From: Cololabis saira
Lineage: Eukaryota > Chordata > Actinopteri > Beloniformes > Belonidae
Length of the DNA: 64,000 nucleotides
Reading direction: 5' to 3'
NCBI RefSeq assembly: GCF_033807715.1
Contig: NC_084610.1
Span: forward strand, 735,001-799,000
Made by a program: the position numbers and the translations under genes. The notes beneath the pieces were generated by a model. The model had not been told where the DNA came from. It did not search any database and worked only from the letters and a program-made list of their open reading frames with translations. Of this stretch, positions 58,233-64,000 are shown one piece after another. The number at the start of each line of letters is the position of its first letter. Within the stretch, counting starts at the first letter, position 1.

Positions 58233-60363
58233 TCCTTCTTTCTTTATTTCTTTCTTTCTTTCTTTCTTTCAGGCTCATTTCCTTCCTTCCTTCCTTCTTT
58301 TTTCCCTTCCTTCCTTCTTTCCTCCTGCTCTCTCCTTCCTTCCTTCCTTCCTTCCTTCCTTCCTTCCTTCCTTCCTTCCTTCCTTCCTTCCTTCCTTCCT
58401 TCCTTCCTTCCTTCCTTCCTCCCTCCCTTCCTTCCTTCCTGTACGTTGTGCGTTGATTTAACACAGAACCATAAATCAGCTTTACACAAAAACGTCATCA
58501 ACAGGGTTTATCGTTTTTACCGTGAGATACAAATTCTTACCTTGGGGAATTTTTTGACGGTTTATCGTGAACGGTAAAATATCACCCATTCCTAGTGTTC
58601 ACACCAGCGCTGTGGTTGGTGTGATGGTTTTAACAGAAGCTGGTCGGGGACGAGCCTCCGGAGAAGTTGCTGCCGTTACCCAGAGACATCCGACGCAGCC
58701 GGCAGGAGTTCCAGGTCACATTCATTTGTGTCTCACATACCAAGCAAATGTGCTTCTTTTTTGTGCAAGTTTTCATCACTCTGCTTCCTGGTGTCCTTCA
58801 GCCCGTGTCAGAGAGCCAGAGTGAGCAGGACCCGGTGGGGCGTCCCATGATGCACCGCTCTGCCATCGTCCAGGCCACCGGCGAGGCCGTGTACTGCGAC
58901 GACATCCCCCGAACAGACGGGGAGCTCTTCCTGGCGCTGGTCACCAGCTCCCGAGCACACGCCAAGATCATGTAAGGAGGAAGTGGGATCAAGGAGGCTT
59001 CAAGGAGCGTCATCTCATTCAATCTTTCTCCCTTTTTCTTTTTTTTTCTTTAACAGAAGCCTGGATGCGAGTGAAGCCCTGAAGCTTCCTGGTGTTGTCG
59101 ATGTCATCACAACCAAAGATATTCCTGGGAAGAAAGTCCGCCAGATGTTTGGTTACGAGGAGGAGCTGCTGGCTGAGAATGAGGTGGTGAAATGAAGCCA
59201 GATTCATGTCATACTTTTAATGTCATCACATATCAGACTTATAGATCCATGTACACCCAAGCCGGTGATCACGCTTCCACATAGATAAATGCTGATGTCT
59301 ATGTGGAAGCGTGATCTGACGGGTTTTTTTCTTCCGCCGAAGCGTCGTTCACATAGATCTATGTGAAGCACATTCTGACTTCCTGCTGTTAAATCGTCTA
59401 TTTGCATGAAAAAGCCTTTGAAAAAAAAAGAAACTGAGATAAAAGAAACAGGGATGGTACGGTAGTATGTTCTGCCGAGGTAGGACACCTCAGCAGAACA
59501 CCGGCTCGACACATGTCTCATTCATCCCGACGCAGCAGAAACAGACTGCAGGAAGCTGCTGTGCATGCTCAGCAGGTTCATTTATATGCAAAAGCAGTCG
59601 CCAGGTGCTTTGAATTGACCATTTATGGTATAAAGTGGGCGTGTAGAGGGCGGGGTATGAGGCGAATTCACGTGCGCAACCTTCCAGGTGGAATGTACAA
59701 GTGTGCGTGCACACGGTTTTATAAACGGTTTTTTTTGCGCGCGCCATTTTCGGCTTTTGGGCGCACATACACTTTTAGTATGAATCCTACACACTCTTTT
59801 ATAAATGAGGCCCCTGGTACTCACATTTGCTGATGAGTAGATGAGGTAGAGAAGATCCCACGTCACAGACGGTCCCCTGCTCGCCAACGTTTGGGTCATG
59901 ACCCTCCCTACGCCCGTGTAGGTGTTCATGTTCATGTCGGTCACCAGTCCACCACACGGTGGCAGCACATCTCCTCGGCAACCGTCTCCTCTGGAAAGAG
60001 GCAAGGCTCATGAGGACAGACGTGTCGTTATGAACCGGACCTGGCAACGCTGCGCCTGAGTCCTCCCTGTCCTCCTTTTGTCTCCCACCTTCTGCTTCCT
60101 CTACGTGTCTTTTATTAGCAATAAAAAGACCATTCCCCTTCTTACCGCTCCATCCATCCTTTAACTTCTTGCTTGTTCACGTCGGGGTTGTCGGTGAGTG
60201 TTCATGTCATTCACAAGTCCACCACACGTTGGCAGCAGATATCCTCCACAACCACCTCTGCTCGGGCAGCAGTATGGGCAGAAATATGTGCCACTAGAAA
60301 CTGAATTTGAATAATTTATATTTGAATTTGAATTGCTCAACTTGAATAATTGCATTAAAACAT

Positions 60364-60398
<35 letters not shown>

Positions 60399-63162
60399 TT
60401 GCATTTATATAGCGCCTTTCAAAGAACCCAAGGTCGCTTTACAAATCATAGGCCTTTTCAAGGCATGTCTTGAAAAAGGAAAACCAACCATTTAATCTGA
60501 ATCACATAATTTGAATTTGTATTGTTTAATTTGAATCATTGCATTGAAAAACTGAATCTACATTCACTTCTCACAATTCAAATTCAGTTCTTGCAATTCA
60601 ATTTAAATTTTACTGTGCCAGACATCCGGTTGCGGCAACGAGCAGAGGTGGAAAAAGTACAAAAATACTGTACTTAAGTAAAAGTACAAATTTTCTGCTT
60701 GAAAATTACTTAAGTAAAAGTAAAAAGTACCCATTAAGAACATTACTTAAGTAAAAGTATAAAAGTCCCTCAACTTAAATATAATAAAGTACCAAAAGTA
60801 CATGGTGTAAAATGTACTTAAGTACAAAAGTAAAAAGTAAAAAGTACAAAGTACAAAATACAAAATTCAAAGTACAAAATTATTTTCAAAAGGATTGCAA
60901 AGAAATGAAGAATCTAAGAATTTGCTTACAACTCTAAATAATGGTGATATTATTCTGACCCCTTTAGTGTTTGTTTCCATTACCCCATTTTAATTTCTCC
61001 CTTTGCTCATCACTGCTGCTGTACCCCACTGGCCCCGCTGACAGGTCCACCCCCAGCCTGGAGTATGCAGTGACAACATTAAGCAACCCCAGCTGATAAA
61101 GGATGAGACTCGTCGGCTGCTGCTCAAGGCTGATTTATGGTTCCGCGTTACACCAACGCAGGGCCCGTACCTTACGGCGTAGGCTCTGCGTCGATTTAAC
61201 GCGGAGCCATAATTCAGGCTTCAGTACTCGACGCGACGGCAGTTCCTCCGGCCGTCCGGCCCGCCTCTGCGGCGCAACTCTCCCGGGAGCTGCGGCTCCT
61301 TCTCGGTATATTCACGCGCCCCCCTTCCTTCCCGTCCGCTTTATTGTTCCGCGTTAAATCAACGCACACCCTACGCCGTAGGCTACGGCGTAGGGTGTGC
61401 GTCGCCGCGTACCCTACGCCGTAGCTCTGCGCCGGTGTAACGCGGAACCATAAATCAGCCCCCGCTGTGCTGTTCTTTAATTTGTAGCGAGTAACGACGG
61501 GTCCAATTTTAAATATAGCGGATTAAAAGTACGATTTTTTCCTTGAAAATGTAACGAAGTAAAAGTAAAAGTACAGAAAAATGAAAGTATCAATAAAAGT
61601 ACAAATTCTCAAAAATCTTACTTAAGTACAATAACGAAGTACTTGTACTTCGTTACTTTACACTACTGGCAACGAGTGATGCGCACCGTACAGCGCGCGT
61701 CGCCGCGTACCCTACGGCGTAGGCTCTGCGTCGATTTAACGCAGAACCAAAATTCAGGCTTCACCCATAGGCGCAAATCTTCACACACTCCTCAACAGAA
61801 TTTTTTCTACAAAACGGCAAGATATAAATCTACACTTTTTACACAGAATGGAGAAAACACAATAGGTTTCGAAATACCTAGCTCCCATTGGTCGTTTATA
61901 TCGTTGAAAGAAAAGAGAGGTTATAGTAGGGTTAGGCTACGTGAAAAGGAGTTCTTTGTATCTGCCCTCGATTGCTCTTCCTCCGGAAGACCTGGATGTC
62001 TGGCACAGTGAAATTGAAATTGAATTGCAAGAACTGAATTTGAATTGTGAGAAGTGAATGTAGATTCAGTTTTTCAATGCAATGATTCAAATTAAACAAT
62101 TCGAATTCAAATTATGTGATTCAGATTCAGTTTTTTAATGCAATTATTCAAGTTGAGCAATTCAAATTCAAATATAAATTATTCAAATTCAGTTTCTAGT
62201 GGCACATATTTCTGCCCATACAGCAGCCTAAGCACAGGTCCAGACCTTCTCTTCCACCTCCTTCGGCTTCTCTGGGAAGACACCGGGGCGTTCCCAGGCC
62301 AGCTGAGAAACATAACCTCTCTGAAAAACCCTGGGTCTTCCATTTGTGAATAATCTATCTTACTTTAAAGTGATGCGCTCCGAATAATTTTATCGCCCTT
62401 CCAGCAAGAGTAGCTTCTCTAGGGCCATTACTGATGTCATTCCTCCTTGGCGTTGTGTTAGGAGAACCCACCCTACTTTGTTTCCAGGTAGGGTGAAACA
62501 AACACTTGAAGAGTTTTTGATCAAAAGGAAAAGTTGTGCAGAGACAGCAGCTGTGTTTTCACAGCATAGCGTTGCCATGGTGACCAGTAAAGATGCCCGT
62601 TAAAAATGTGTGATGTGTAGTTTTCCACATGTCACTGAATGTGCTGCCCTGCTGGTTGTGCTCAGGTGTCGTGCATTGGGCAGATTGTGTGCGGCGTGGT
62701 CGCTGATACGAAGGCGCATGCCCAGCGAGGAGCAGCCGTCGTGAGGATCAGCTACCAAGACCTGCCAGACCCCGTCTTCACCATCCAGGTGCCCCGTCGT
62801 TCCCACCGCGCTCTCCGAGCCGTAACTTCAGTCAGCATCTGTGATTGATCCGTCGTTGTCTACGTCAGGAGGCCGTCCAGAAGTCGTCCTTCTTTGAGCC
62901 TCGAAGAGCGATCGAGAGAGGAAATGTGACGGACGCCTTCAGCAGTGTTGATCAGATCCATGAAGGTGGGATCAACCGCCGTGAACGTGCGTGTTGAATT
63001 CTGTCACGGTTTCATCTTCACAACGGGTTTCCTGCAGGAGAGATTGGGATGGGAGGCCAGGAGCATTTCTACATGGAGACGCAGAGCATGCTGGTTGTTC
63101 CCGTTGGGGAGGAGGCGGAGCTTAACGTCTACGTATCCACCCAGTGGCCGGCCTTGATGCAG
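45252..63162 (+). CDS. aox: Aldehyde oxidase (AOX), exons 1-21, 3' part beyond window
   Basis: A molybdo-flavoenzyme oxidising aldehydes and N-heterocycles with O2 as electron acceptor, cytosolic, homodimer. 21 exons join in consistent phase to 2343 nt, 781 residues of about 1340. Domains: first [2Fe-2S] ([20 protein letters not shown]; residues about 45-75), second [2Fe-2S] ([16 protein letters not shown]; about 117-160), FAD domain from about 225 (GNTNIG loop at about 270, DLNPVLA at about 373), molybdopterin domain from about 580 ([27 protein letters not shown]). AOX is preferred to xanthine dehydrogenase because [17 protein letters not shown] and [11 protein letters not shown] are AOX-like, not XDH-like. 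Two adjacent ATGs (45252, 45255) are possible starts. No stop or frameshift was found in any exon. The remaining molybdopterin domain with the catalytic Glu lies past position 64000. Confidence 0.95.
46059..46116 (+). CDS. aox: AOX exon 2
   Basis: Acceptor gttcccag, encodes [19 protein letters not shown], ends in phase 1 at gtatcc. Confidence 0.93.
46198..46294 (+). CDS. aox: AOX exon 3, first [2Fe-2S] cluster ligands
   Basis: Encodes [20 protein letters not shown] with three of the four cluster cysteines. Ends phase 2 at gtatcc; the intron's CTGCTGGTC minisatellite starts 17 bp later. Confidence 0.95.
46312..46668. repeat. CTGCTGGTC minisatellite in AOX intron 3
   Basis: About 38 copies of the 9-mer with ctggtttcag interruptions. 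Begins 17 bp after the exon 3 donor. The frame LVLLVLL/AGPAGP on it is not a collagen gene. Confidence 0.95.
46781..47379. mobile_element. hAT MITE in AOX intron 3
   Basis: CAGGGATCTGCAACCC left and CAGGGGTCGGAAACCCGCGG as complement of the right end. Flanks ATCTAAGA (46773-46780) and ATCTAGGA (47380-47387). Interior holds about 13 copies of a gagaaaaaagtcgaaatgtt-type 20-mer (46961-47225). Confidence 0.85.
47500..47608 (+). CDS. aox: AOX exon 4
   Basis: Encodes ANACLLPLC (cluster ligand) and [18 protein letters not shown]. Ends phase 0. Confidence 0.95.
48188..48268. repeat. (TA)n microsatellite
   Basis: About 40 dinucleotide repeats, self-complementary. Confidence 0.97.
48657..48722. repeat. 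Tandem tacggcgta palindromes
   Basis: Four or five repeats built on ctacggcgta. The same word marks the GC-rich MITE copies at 61127-61765. Confidence 0.75.
49555..49681 (+). CDS. aox: AOX exon 5, second [2Fe-2S] cluster
   Basis: Encodes [20 protein letters not shown] with two ligand cysteines. Ends phase 1. Confidence 0.95.
49757..49830 (-). mobile_element. Short LINE/SINE tail in AOX intron 5
   Basis: (tagaa)n followed by tagactttattgtcattgtg, a common fish retroposon 3' terminus in complement. Confidence 0.45.
49896..50500. mobile_element. MITE-like element, copy A, AOX intron 5
   Basis: Starts catgcatcaataaccctttt, ends taaccccaattttgactgca plus tgtaaacg. A second copy in opposite orientation is at 54976-56160. 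Ends of the two copies are related to each other as inverted repeats around gtttacatgca. Confidence 0.8.
50501..52555. other. AOX intron 5 interior
   Basis: No coding homology. Contains (ttatg)n near 50565, a purine-rich ggggggatg block, and AT-rich non-coding DNA. Confidence 0.35.
52560..52845 (+). mobile_element. LINE reverse-transcriptase core fragment in AOX intron 5
   Basis: Encodes [15 protein letters not shown] and [19 protein letters not shown]; after a frameshift ctatgccgatgacacactg gives YADDTL. These are reverse-transcriptase blocks 4 and 5. Ends about 45 bp before exon 6. Dead. Confidence 0.8.
52889..52950 (+). CDS. aox: AOX exon 6
   Basis: Encodes [21 protein letters not shown], the other two cysteines of the second cluster. 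Phase 0 end. Confidence 0.95.
53055..53132 (+). CDS. aox: AOX exon 7, linker
   Basis: 26 codons, [19 protein letters not shown] and following; linker between iron-sulfur and FAD domains. Confidence 0.9.
53211..53303 (+). CDS. aox: AOX exon 8
   Basis: 31 codons ending [17 protein letters not shown], the AOX/XDH entry to the FAD domain. Phase 0. Confidence 0.93.
53386..53530 (+). CDS. aox: AOX exon 9, FAD-loop exon with repeated donor
   Basis: Ends LLMGNTNI plus one base (phase 1). The donor ATAG|GTACC is the first of about 21 tandem copies (see repeat 53521-53771), so the true 3' end may vary by multiples of 12 bp. Confidence 0.88.
53521..53771 (+). repeat. 12-bp minisatellite spanning the exon 9 splice donor
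   Basis: About 21 copies of ataggtaccaac (variants accagc, aacaac). The first copy includes the last codons of exon 9 and its donor. Every copy keeps ATAG|GT and frame, so each could be used as a donor, adding the four residues G-T-N/S-I per unit. Confidence 0.95.
53893..54344. repeat. 10-bp minisatellite in AOX intron 9
   Basis: About 45 degenerate copies of cccctggtag, with larger 30-60 bp higher-order repeats near 54180-54344. Confidence 0.9.
54612..54704 (+). CDS. aox: AOX exon 10
   Basis: Encodes [19 protein letters not shown] and following; phase 1 at both ends. Confidence 0.93.
54790..54941 (+). CDS. aox: AOX exon 11
   Basis: Encodes [14 protein letters not shown] to [18 protein letters not shown]-domain core. 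Phase 0 end. Confidence 0.93.
54976..56160. mobile_element. MITE-like element, copy B (inverted), AOX intron 11
   Basis: Inverted relative to 49896-50500, about 640 bp without the insertion at 55091-55635. Shared words include tttgatggggatattc and ggagtaacccagggctcata in this orientation. Confidence 0.85.
55091..55635. mobile_element. TA-flanked element inserted in copy B
   Basis: CCGTATTTTCTGGACTATAA at left, complement CCGTATTTTCTGGACAATAA at right. Comparison with the uninterrupted copy A (site at 50418-50419) shows that only TA is duplicated, so this is a Tc1/mariner-type insertion. No transposase. Confidence 0.92.
56363..56456 (+). CDS. aox: AOX exon 12
   Basis: Encodes [28 protein letters not shown] is the conserved FAD-contact block. 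Phase 1 end. Confidence 0.93.
56543..56652 (+). CDS. aox: AOX exon 13
   Basis: Encodes [20 protein letters not shown] and [12 protein letters not shown]. Phase 0 end. Confidence 0.93.
56987..57065. repeat. (AT)n microsatellite in AOX intron 13
   Basis: About 38 AT dinucleotides. Confidence 0.97.
57309..57493 (+). CDS. aox: AOX exon 14
   Basis: Encodes [19 protein letters not shown] to [19 protein letters not shown] block (here [15 protein letters not shown]). Phase 2 end. Confidence 0.95.
57601..57763 (+). CDS. aox: AOX exon 15
   Basis: Encodes [20 protein letters not shown], end of the FAD domain. Phase 0. Confidence 0.95.
57813..58594. mobile_element. hAT MITE in AOX intron 15, expanded by a pyrimidine tract
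   Basis: 8-bp duplication GTGTTCAC (57805-57812, 58595-58602). Ends TAGGGATGGGCGGTAC and, as complement, TAGGAATGGGTGATAT. Most of the interior is the TTTC/TTCC tract. Confidence 0.9.
57992..58440. repeat. (TTTC)n-(TTCC)n polypyrimidine tract
   Basis: About 450 bp of nearly pure pyrimidine on the + strand, with three ggctca interruptions in the TTTC part. Mirror-symmetric pyrimidine tracts of this kind can form triplex DNA. Frames on it (FLSF, KERK) are not genes. Confidence 0.97.
58637..58714 (+). CDS. aox: AOX exon 16, linker
   Basis: 26 codons, linker between FAD and molybdopterin domains, ending RRSRQEFQ. Confidence 0.88.
58802..58971 (+). CDS. aox: AOX exon 17
   Basis: Encodes [27 protein letters not shown] and SSRAHAKI, start of the molybdopterin domain. 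Phase 2 end. Confidence 0.95.
59057..59183 (+). CDS. aox: AOX exon 18
   Basis: Encodes [20 protein letters not shown] and EELLAENE. Donor gag|gtggtg. Followed by a 3.5-kb repeat-filled intron. Confidence 0.92.
59210..59455. repeat. Dispersed repeat related to 28905-29560
   Basis: Shares, in complement, the words cacatagatctatgtg, acttcctgctgttaaatcgt and atttgcatgaaaaag with 28905-29100. Lies in AOX intron 18. Confidence 0.85.
59456..60272. other. AOX intron 18, left part
   Basis: No coding homology. The motif gtccaccacac(g)gtggcagca occurs twice (near 59946 and 60217), a possible small repeat. Confidence 0.4.
60366..60480 (-). mobile_element. AAT microsatellite plus LINE/SINE tail
   Basis: (aat)n then cttgcatttatatagcgcct, a retroposon 3' end in complement, interrupting the left arm; the arm resumes near 60487. 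Confidence 0.65.
61127..61222. mobile_element. GC-rich palindromic MITE, copy 1
   Basis: aggctgatttatggttccgc at left and the near-complement gcggagccataattcaggct at right, with ttacggcgtagg at the centre. Confidence 0.7.
61341..61460. mobile_element. GC-rich palindromic MITE, copy 2
   Basis: ttattgttccgcgttaaatc left, gcggaaccataaatcagcc right; the centre repeats ccctacgccgtagg in both orientations. Confidence 0.7.
61690..61765. mobile_element. GC-rich palindromic MITE, partial copy 3
   Basis: Right half only: accctacggcgtaggctctg through aaattcaggcttc. It belongs to the outer inverted-repeat element, not the hAT. Confidence 0.6.
62666..62788 (+). CDS. aox: AOX exon 19
   Basis: 41 codons, [20 protein letters not shown] and following. 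Phase 0 both ends. Confidence 0.95.
62869..62965 (+). CDS. aox: AOX exon 20
   Basis: Encodes [20 protein letters not shown] to VDQIHE. Phase 1 end. Confidence 0.93.
63038..63162 (+). CDS. aox: AOX exon 21 (last in window)
   Basis: Encodes [20 protein letters not shown] and [14 protein letters not shown], phase 0. [11 protein letters not shown] is the molybdopterin-contacting block and decides AOX against XDH. Confidence 0.96.
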
Positions 63163-64000
63163 GTACGCTCGTCGCTCGGGTACGGCACTTTCCACTAGTA
63201 CCTGCTCAGCTCAGCTCAGCTCGGCCTGGTTTCTTTTCCATAACAATCCACCTGGAGCAGAAGTAGGAGGTTGGAGAAGCTGCTGTGACGTATTTGATTG
63301 TGTATCTAAACGAAGAAGACAACAATACTAAAGATGTAGAAACTGGAGGAGATGATATACAGGACTGTCTCAGAAAATTAGAATATTGTGATAAAGTTCT
63401 TTATTTTCTGTAATGCAATTAAAAAAACAAAAATATCATACATTCTGGATTCATTACAAATCAACTGAAATATTGCAAGCCTTTTATTATTTTAATATTG
63501 CTGATCATGGCTTACAGTTTAAGAAAACTCAATTATCCTATCTCAAAAAATTAGAATATTCTGGGAATCTTAATCTTAAACTGTAAACCATAATCAGCAA
63601 TATTAAAATAATAAAAGGCTTGCAATAATTCAGTTGATTTGTAATGAATCCAGAATGTATGATATTTTTCTTTTTTTAATTGCATTACAGAAAATAAAGA
63701 ACTTTATCACAATATTCTAATTTTCTGAGACAGTCCTGTATGTGCTGCTGGGTCTTTGACGACTTGTGTTTGATATCAAGTTAAAAAATGAGAGAGAGAA
63801 GCTTCAAGCAGCAACGCTTTTTAATTTTTGTTAGTTTGTCTCTGTGCTGCTGAAAAGTCAGCTGGAGCCGTGAGCAGCTATGAAGAGACAGAGCTCCTGG
63901 TAGATCTGGTCGTTCCTTATCTCCGTCTAGATCCCTTTTTAATTCTCTCCTCAGCACCAGGTTTATGAACATCTGCACCTCAGAGTTGGATCATGAAACA
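63163..64000 (+). other. AOX intron 21 (continues beyond window)
   Basis: Non-coding apart from the MITE at 63360-63738. No further AOX exon is present before the window ends. Confidence 0.7.
63360..63738. mobile_element. Palindromic MITE, copy 2 (intact)
   Basis: CAGGACTGTCTCAGAAAATT at left with an exact complementary right end, TA on both sides (63358-63359, 63739-63740), 379 bp. Both halves pair nearly throughout. Same family as 18552-18918. Confidence 0.93.

Larger units (their letters stand above)
60643..61668. mobile_element. hAT element nested in the long-inverted-repeat element
   Basis: Perfect 8-bp duplication GCAACGAG (60635-60642, 61669-61676). Ends CAGAGGTGGAAAAAGTAC and, as complement, CAGTAGTGTAAAGTAACG. 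Internal sequence is rich in aagtaaaagtac words; two GC-rich MITE copies lie inside. Confidence 0.9.
60273..62220. mobile_element. Long-inverted-repeat transposon in AOX intron 18
   Basis: Arms of about 330 bp start TATGGGCAGAAATATGTGCC and are nearly perfect complements. Flanked by the 6-bp direct repeat CAGCAG (60267-60272, 62221-62226). A LINE tail is inserted in the left arm and a hAT in the centre. No transposase. Confidence 0.88.

Noticed and set aside
57954..58577. Frames of FLSF and KERK type
   Set aside because: Pyrimidine tract translation; sits in a hAT inside an AOX intron.
45252..63162. Xanthine dehydrogenase instead of aldehyde oxidase
   Set aside because: The [17 protein letters not shown] and [10 protein letters not shown] blocks follow AOX; XDH has a different sequence after GGQEHFY.

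Overview
The window looks like teleost (ray-finned fish) nuclear DNA. Genes have GT-AG introns. Three vertebrate genes are recognisable, all on the + strand, and the rest is fish-type repeat DNA: hAT and Tc1/mariner elements, L1- and L2/CR1-type LINE remnants, a Ty1/copia element, a small non-autonomous LTR element, minisatellites and long microsatellites.

Layout. 1-1506: a minisatellite, then the last two coding exons of sh3bp4. 3.6-4.6 kb: a GATG microsatellite. 5.1-12.1 kb: a repeat cluster with two decayed LINEs, a complete small LTR element (7179-8441) with an arginine-rich repeat ORF, and a LINE fragment cut by a hAT that is itself cut by a Tc1 element. 12.1-14.4 kb: unique non-coding DNA with many homeodomain-type core sites. 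14.5-17.1 kb: LINE remnants, one carrying a 1.6-kb array of a 23-bp unit. 17816-18400: an intact single-exon arl4c. 18.4-30 kb: intergenic DNA with MITEs, hATs and an L1 insertion. 30.5-34.3 kb: a large inverted-repeat structure holding an unrecognised ORF, a 7-mer satellite, a MITE and a LINE tail. 34800-38579: a young Ty1/copia element with identical LTRs, a 5-bp target duplication and an initiator-Met-tRNA half-molecule primer site, but a deleted reverse transcriptase. 39401-39529: a perfect 55-bp hairpin. 45252-63162: the first 21 coding exons (781 codons) of an aldehyde oxidase (AOX); the gene runs off the right edge.

AOX is encoded in order as two [2Fe-2S] domains, an FAD domain and the start of the molybdopterin domain. 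Splice phases agree across all 21 exons. Its introns are full of nested elements. The most unusual feature is at exon 9: the exon end and its 5' splice site lie in a 12-bp minisatellite, so about 21 equivalent donors follow one another in the same frame and phase, each able to add four residues beside the FAD-binding GNTxxG loop.

SH3BP4 and ARL4C are also neighbours in tetrapods, which supports the gene calls. I see no link between the host genes beyond shared neighbourhood. All names come from reading the sequence; no database search was possible.
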